Assembly: GCA_964508715.1 (NCBI GenBank)
Contig: CAZDUX010000014.1
Location: 1 to 64,000 of the forward strand
DNA from: JAKALX01 sp964508715
Lineage (GTDB): Bacteria > Chloroflexota > Dehalococcoidia > Tepidiformales > Tepidiformaceae
Direction: 5' to 3'
DNA length: 64,000 bases
The notes under the pieces were generated by a model. It was not told the origin of the DNA, did not search any database, and worked only from the letters and a program-made list of their open reading frames with translations. This document shows, in pieces, positions 61,594 through 64,000 of the stretch. The translations under genes were made by a program, and so were the position numbers. Numbering within the stretch: the stretch's first letter is position 1; each line of letters starts with the position of its first letter.

Positions 61594-62658
61594 CTACTCG
61601 TCACCCTCCTGCGCCTCGATCGTTTCGAGCGCCCAGAGTGCCCGCTGAGCCTCGATCCGGCCCGGAACCGGGATGTCGAGATGCCGGTACGCCGCCGCTG
61701 TCGCCACCCGTCCCCGCGGCGTCCGCTGCAGGAACCCGCACTGGAGTAGAAACGGCTCGTAGACATCCATGATCGTGTCAGATTCCTCGCTGATTGCTGC
61801 GGCGATCGTTTCGAGCCCGACGGGGCCGCCATTGAACTTGTCGATGATGCACCGCAGGACGCTCCGGTCGGTATCGTCGAGGCCGAGGTCGTCGATGTCG
61901 AGGAGGGCGAGCGCCGCTCTCGTCCCCTCGAGCGTCACCACCCCGCCGGTGCGAACCTCCGCGTAATCACGCACCCGCCGGAGAATGCGATTGGCGATAC
62001 GTGGTGTGCCGCGCGACCGCCGTGCCACCTCCATCGCTGCATCCTCCGGCAACTGCACCCCGAGGATGCCTGCCGATCGGCGGACGATAACCGCCAGCGT
62101 GTCGGGGTCGTAAAACTCGAGGCGGTAGACCGAGCCGAACCGGTCGCGTAGCGGCGCCGAGACCATCGCGTAGCGCGTCGTCGCACCGATGAGCGTGAAC
62201 CGCGGCATGGCAAGGCGAACCGACCGTGCGCCTGGCCCCTTCCCGATCATCAGGTCGAGCGCATAGTCCTCCATCGCCGGGTAGAGGATCTCCTCCACCG
62301 AGCGCGAAAGACGGTGGATCTCGTCAATGAAAAGAATGTCGTGCTGCTTGAGGTTCGTGAGGATCGCCGCGAGGTCGCCGGGACGTTCAATCGCTGGTCC
62401 GCTCGTCGTCCGCACCGCTACGCCCATCTCGTGTGCCACGATGTTCGCGAGCGTCGTCTTCCCCAGCCCCGGCGGACCGTAAAGCAGCATGTGGTCCAGC
62501 GCGTCCCCCCGCTTCTGGGCCGCCTCGATGGCGATCGAGAGGTTCTGCCGTACCCGCGGCTGGCCGGGAAAGTCCTCGAGCGCCCGCGGGCGCAGCGAAC
62601 GTTCGACCTCGGCATCATCGAGCGTCTCTACCGGGGTGACGAAGCGTTCCTCGGGCAT
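61594..62658 (-). CDS. ruvB: Holliday junction branch-migration helicase RuvB
   Basis: A 354-residue AAA+ motor that drives branch migration with RuvA. Motifs are Walker A GPPGLGKTTLANIVAHEMG, Walker B LFIDEIHRLSR, sensor I GATTRYAMVSAPLRDRFG, and arginine-finger SAPLRDRFG. The C-terminal winged helix has VLRCIIDKFNGGPVGLETIAAAISEESDTIMDVYEPFLLQCGFLQRTPRGR. The start ATG 62658 is fixed by TATACT (AGTATA at 62665-62670) 6 nt upstream, so the longer open frame upstream is excluded. ruvA and ruvC are not adjacent. Confidence 0.97.
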   Translation of the reverse strand: MPEERFVTPVETLDDAEVERSLRPRALEDFPGQPRVRQNLSIAIEAAQKRGDALDHMLLYGPPGLGKTTLANIVAHEMGVAVRTTSGPAIERPGDLAAILTNLKQHDILFIDEIHRLSRSVEEILYPAMEDYALDLMIGKGPGARSVRLAMPRFTLIGATTRYAMVSAPLRDRFGSVYRLEFYDPDTLAVIVRRSAGILGVQLPEDAAMEVARRSRGTPRIANRILRRVRDYAEVRTGGVVTLEGTRAALALLDIDDLGLDDTDRSVLRCIIDKFNGGPVGLETIAAAISEESDTIMDVYEPFLLQCGFLQRTPRGRVATAAAYRHLDIPVPGRIEAQRALWALETIEAQEGDE

Positions 62659-63098
62659 GGAGGGAGTATACCGTACGGATGTTCTATTCGTGGCGGCGAA
62701 TACTGGCCTGCTCGCTCGCAGCGGCTGACCGACCGCCCCGGGCACGGTGCGACGGCAAAGCGGCTGGCCGCCACCGGTCGTAGCCACGCGGTAGCCACTA
62801 CCCGGAAACCGGGCTGGCTTCGAAAATCCCAACCGTGCGAGTCCCTGCCATGTGCGCCAATGGAGCCTGCCAGCGAAAGCCCCCTGCTGCCGTCGAATCC
62901 CCCTCTTCGCGGGTAACCACCACCCACCCTGCCGCGTTATTGCAGACACGAGCGTTTGACGCTGACCGCAAGATCATCGATAAACGCTCAGCGAGTGCTG
63001 CGGAAGTCGAGCCGCCCTCGAATCACCATTCCGCTTTTCGTGTTACCGGACAGTGGCGTCCGGCGGGGTGAGCCACGGGGTCCCTTTGGAGGACTTCA
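62659..63098. other. Gene-free stretch before the surface-protein gene
   Basis: A 440-nt stretch between the divergent ruvB and surface-protein genes, with no convincing coding frame. It includes short inverted repeats, for example GGTAG-N3-CTACC (about 62791-62803) and a GGGTAG...CCCGG cluster, so an RNA leader is conceivable. No -10 for the TTG at 63099 was clear. Confidence 0.35.
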
Positions 63099-64000
63099 TT
63101 GGCGCGTACCCGCCCCCAGGCACGCCCTGTACTGGCGCTCCTTTCACTCATCGCCCTTGCCGCCGCCGCGATTGGCCCGGCCGCCACGGTCCGGCCGGCG
63201 AGCGCCGCCACCGGTTGCCCCGGCATCAGTGGCTACGTCTACTACGACCAGAACTTCAACGGCATCAAGGATGCTGACGAGCCCGGCATCCCCGGTTCAC
63301 TCGTCGAACTCCGAAACGCTGCCGGTGTGATGGTTGGGTCCACCGTCTCCGACAGCAACGGCTACTACCAGTTCAACAACGACCTGACAGCGAACAAGAC
63401 CCCGCTCACCGCCACTCGCACCATCATCTTCCCGGCAGCCGTGACCGACTGGGCGGCAACCAGGGAAGCTGCCCGGTTCGACCCCTCGCTCGGCACCCTC
63501 ACGTCCATCGACGTCGTGCACACGGCCACCATCACCAGCTCCCTCAAGGCCGAGAGCCTCGATAGCGACCCGACGACCGTCACCGGCACCGTCAGCGGTA
63601 CCCTCACCCTGACCGGTCCGGGGGGCAAGACGTTCTCCGTCACCCCGAATGTCGCCGTCGGGTCCTTCGATGCCGCCGCCTACGACGGCGTCTCCGACTT
63701 TGCCGGCCCCAGCGGCCACGACTTTGGCGAGCACACCGCCACCGATTCGACGACCACGACGATTACCGACGCGGCGACGCTGGCAGTGTACACAGGCACG
63801 GGCAGCGTCTCGTTCACCGAGAAGGCCGCCGCCTCATCGCACACCACCGGTGGGGGCAACGTCCTCAACCAGGTGAATACCACCGCCGGTGGGCAGGTCG
63901 TCGTCACCTACCACTACGTCCCGCTCACCTGCCTCAATCCCGGCAACTACACCATCGTCCAGAAGACGCAGCCGCCAGGCTATTCCGACGGCTACGAGAC
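63099..64000 (+). CDS. Large SdrD/Cna-B-type surface protein with choice-of-anchor-like insert (3' truncated)
   Basis: The first 300 codons of an exported surface protein that continues past the window edge. TTG 63099 is chosen since GGAGG (63088-63092) lies 6 nt upstream. A signal peptide (ALLSLIALAAAAIGP, about 13-37) is followed by an SdrD B-like domain: GYVYYDQNFNGIKDADEPGIPG, whose DQNFNGIKDADE (about 50-61) is an EF-hand-type calcium loop. Then a long insert (about 110-275) resembling the choice-of-anchor E domain (GTLTSIDVVHTATITSSLKAE, TGTVSGTLTLTGPGG) precedes YTIVQKTQPPGYSDGY. It should be displayed on the cell surface, likely as a stalk or adhesin. Confidence 0.82.
   Translation, partial: MARTRPQARPVLALLSLIALAAAAIGPAATVRPASAATGCPGISGYVYYDQNFNGIKDADEPGIPGSLVELRNAAGVMVGSTVSDSNGYYQFNNDLTANKTPLTATRTIIFPAAVTDWAATREAARFDPSLGTLTSIDVVHTATITSSLKAESLDSDPTTVTGTVSGTLTLTGPGGKTFSVTPNVAVGSFDAAAYDGVSDFAGPSGHDFGEHTATDSTTTTITDAATLAVYTGTGSVSFTEKAAASSHTTGGGNVLNQVNTTAGGQVVVTYHYVPLTCLNPGNYTIVQKTQPPGYSDGYE

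Noticed and set aside
62745..62830. A c-di-GMP-I (GEMM) riboswitch-like fragment, GACGGCAAAGC and GGTAGCC
   Set aside because: The upstream half with GGCAAACC is missing and the inner spacing does not fit, so the match looks accidental.

Overview
The window reads as a stretch of a GC-rich bacterial chromosome. Nearly all of it is single-copy housekeeping and accessory genes. I saw no insertion sequences, prophage, CRISPR arrays, tRNAs or rRNAs. The mix fits a Chloroflexota bacterium, perhaps close to Tepidiforma or another Dehalococcoidia-related lineage, but that is inference. The supporting traits are: no sign of LPS or outer-membrane genes; secreted proteins with Pro/Thr-rich linkers; a sortase-like LPPDTG tail; a Gly-rich zinc-ribbon protein; a two-repeat DUF4389 protein; and many genes whose start codon sits 6-8 nt after a [T/C]ANNNT box, as expected for leaderless mRNAs.

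Region 1-10 kb: a truncated pdxS; a sulfide cluster (sulfide:quinone oxidoreductase, ArsR-type repressor, MMPL exporter, DUF2892 membrane protein); lysA of the Escherichia coli type; two membrane proteins; an alpha/beta hydrolase; and a DUF302 protein with a 58-aa partner. Region 10-28 kb: PAP2 phosphatase, phosphoesterase, lipoprotein, winged-helix protein, radC, a secreted trypsin-like protease, a zinc-finger/LysM membrane protein, class II aldolase, cysE, resB-resA for cytochrome c maturation, gyrB, a metallo-beta-lactamase fold protein, a zinc dehydrogenase, two tandem secreted paralogues and an ABC exporter. Region 28-34.5 kb: sufE, an MFS transporter, a quinone oxidoreductase, a small unknown protein with a methyltransferase, and a BcsA-like PilZ glycosyltransferase.

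Region 34.5-42 kb is one long leftward block of the kind found near replication origins: rpmH, rnpA, yidD, a 565-nt gene-free stretch carrying parS sites, a PQQ-repeat lipoprotein, yidC, jag, a PfkB kinase, parA, parB and ridA. ParB (34918-36006) and its likely sites (40747-41141) lie in the same block. dnaA is not beside rpmH; a lytic transglycosylase is there instead. Region 44-51 kb: alr, an atypical receiver protein, a Gly-rich zinc ribbon, then CIRCE-hrcA-grpE-dnaK ending in a strong terminator, without dnaJ.

Region 51-64 kb: an orphan beta-class DNA methyltransferase, a Nudix hydrolase, a CorA-like channel with GTN in place of GMN, a large six-PAS hybrid histidine kinase, proB, a surface-anchored protein, a DUF4389 protein, obg, ruvB and the first 300 codons of a large SdrD/Cna-B-type surface protein that runs off the right edge. 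Two gene-free stretches near the right end (61134-61593 and 62659-63098) remain unexplained.
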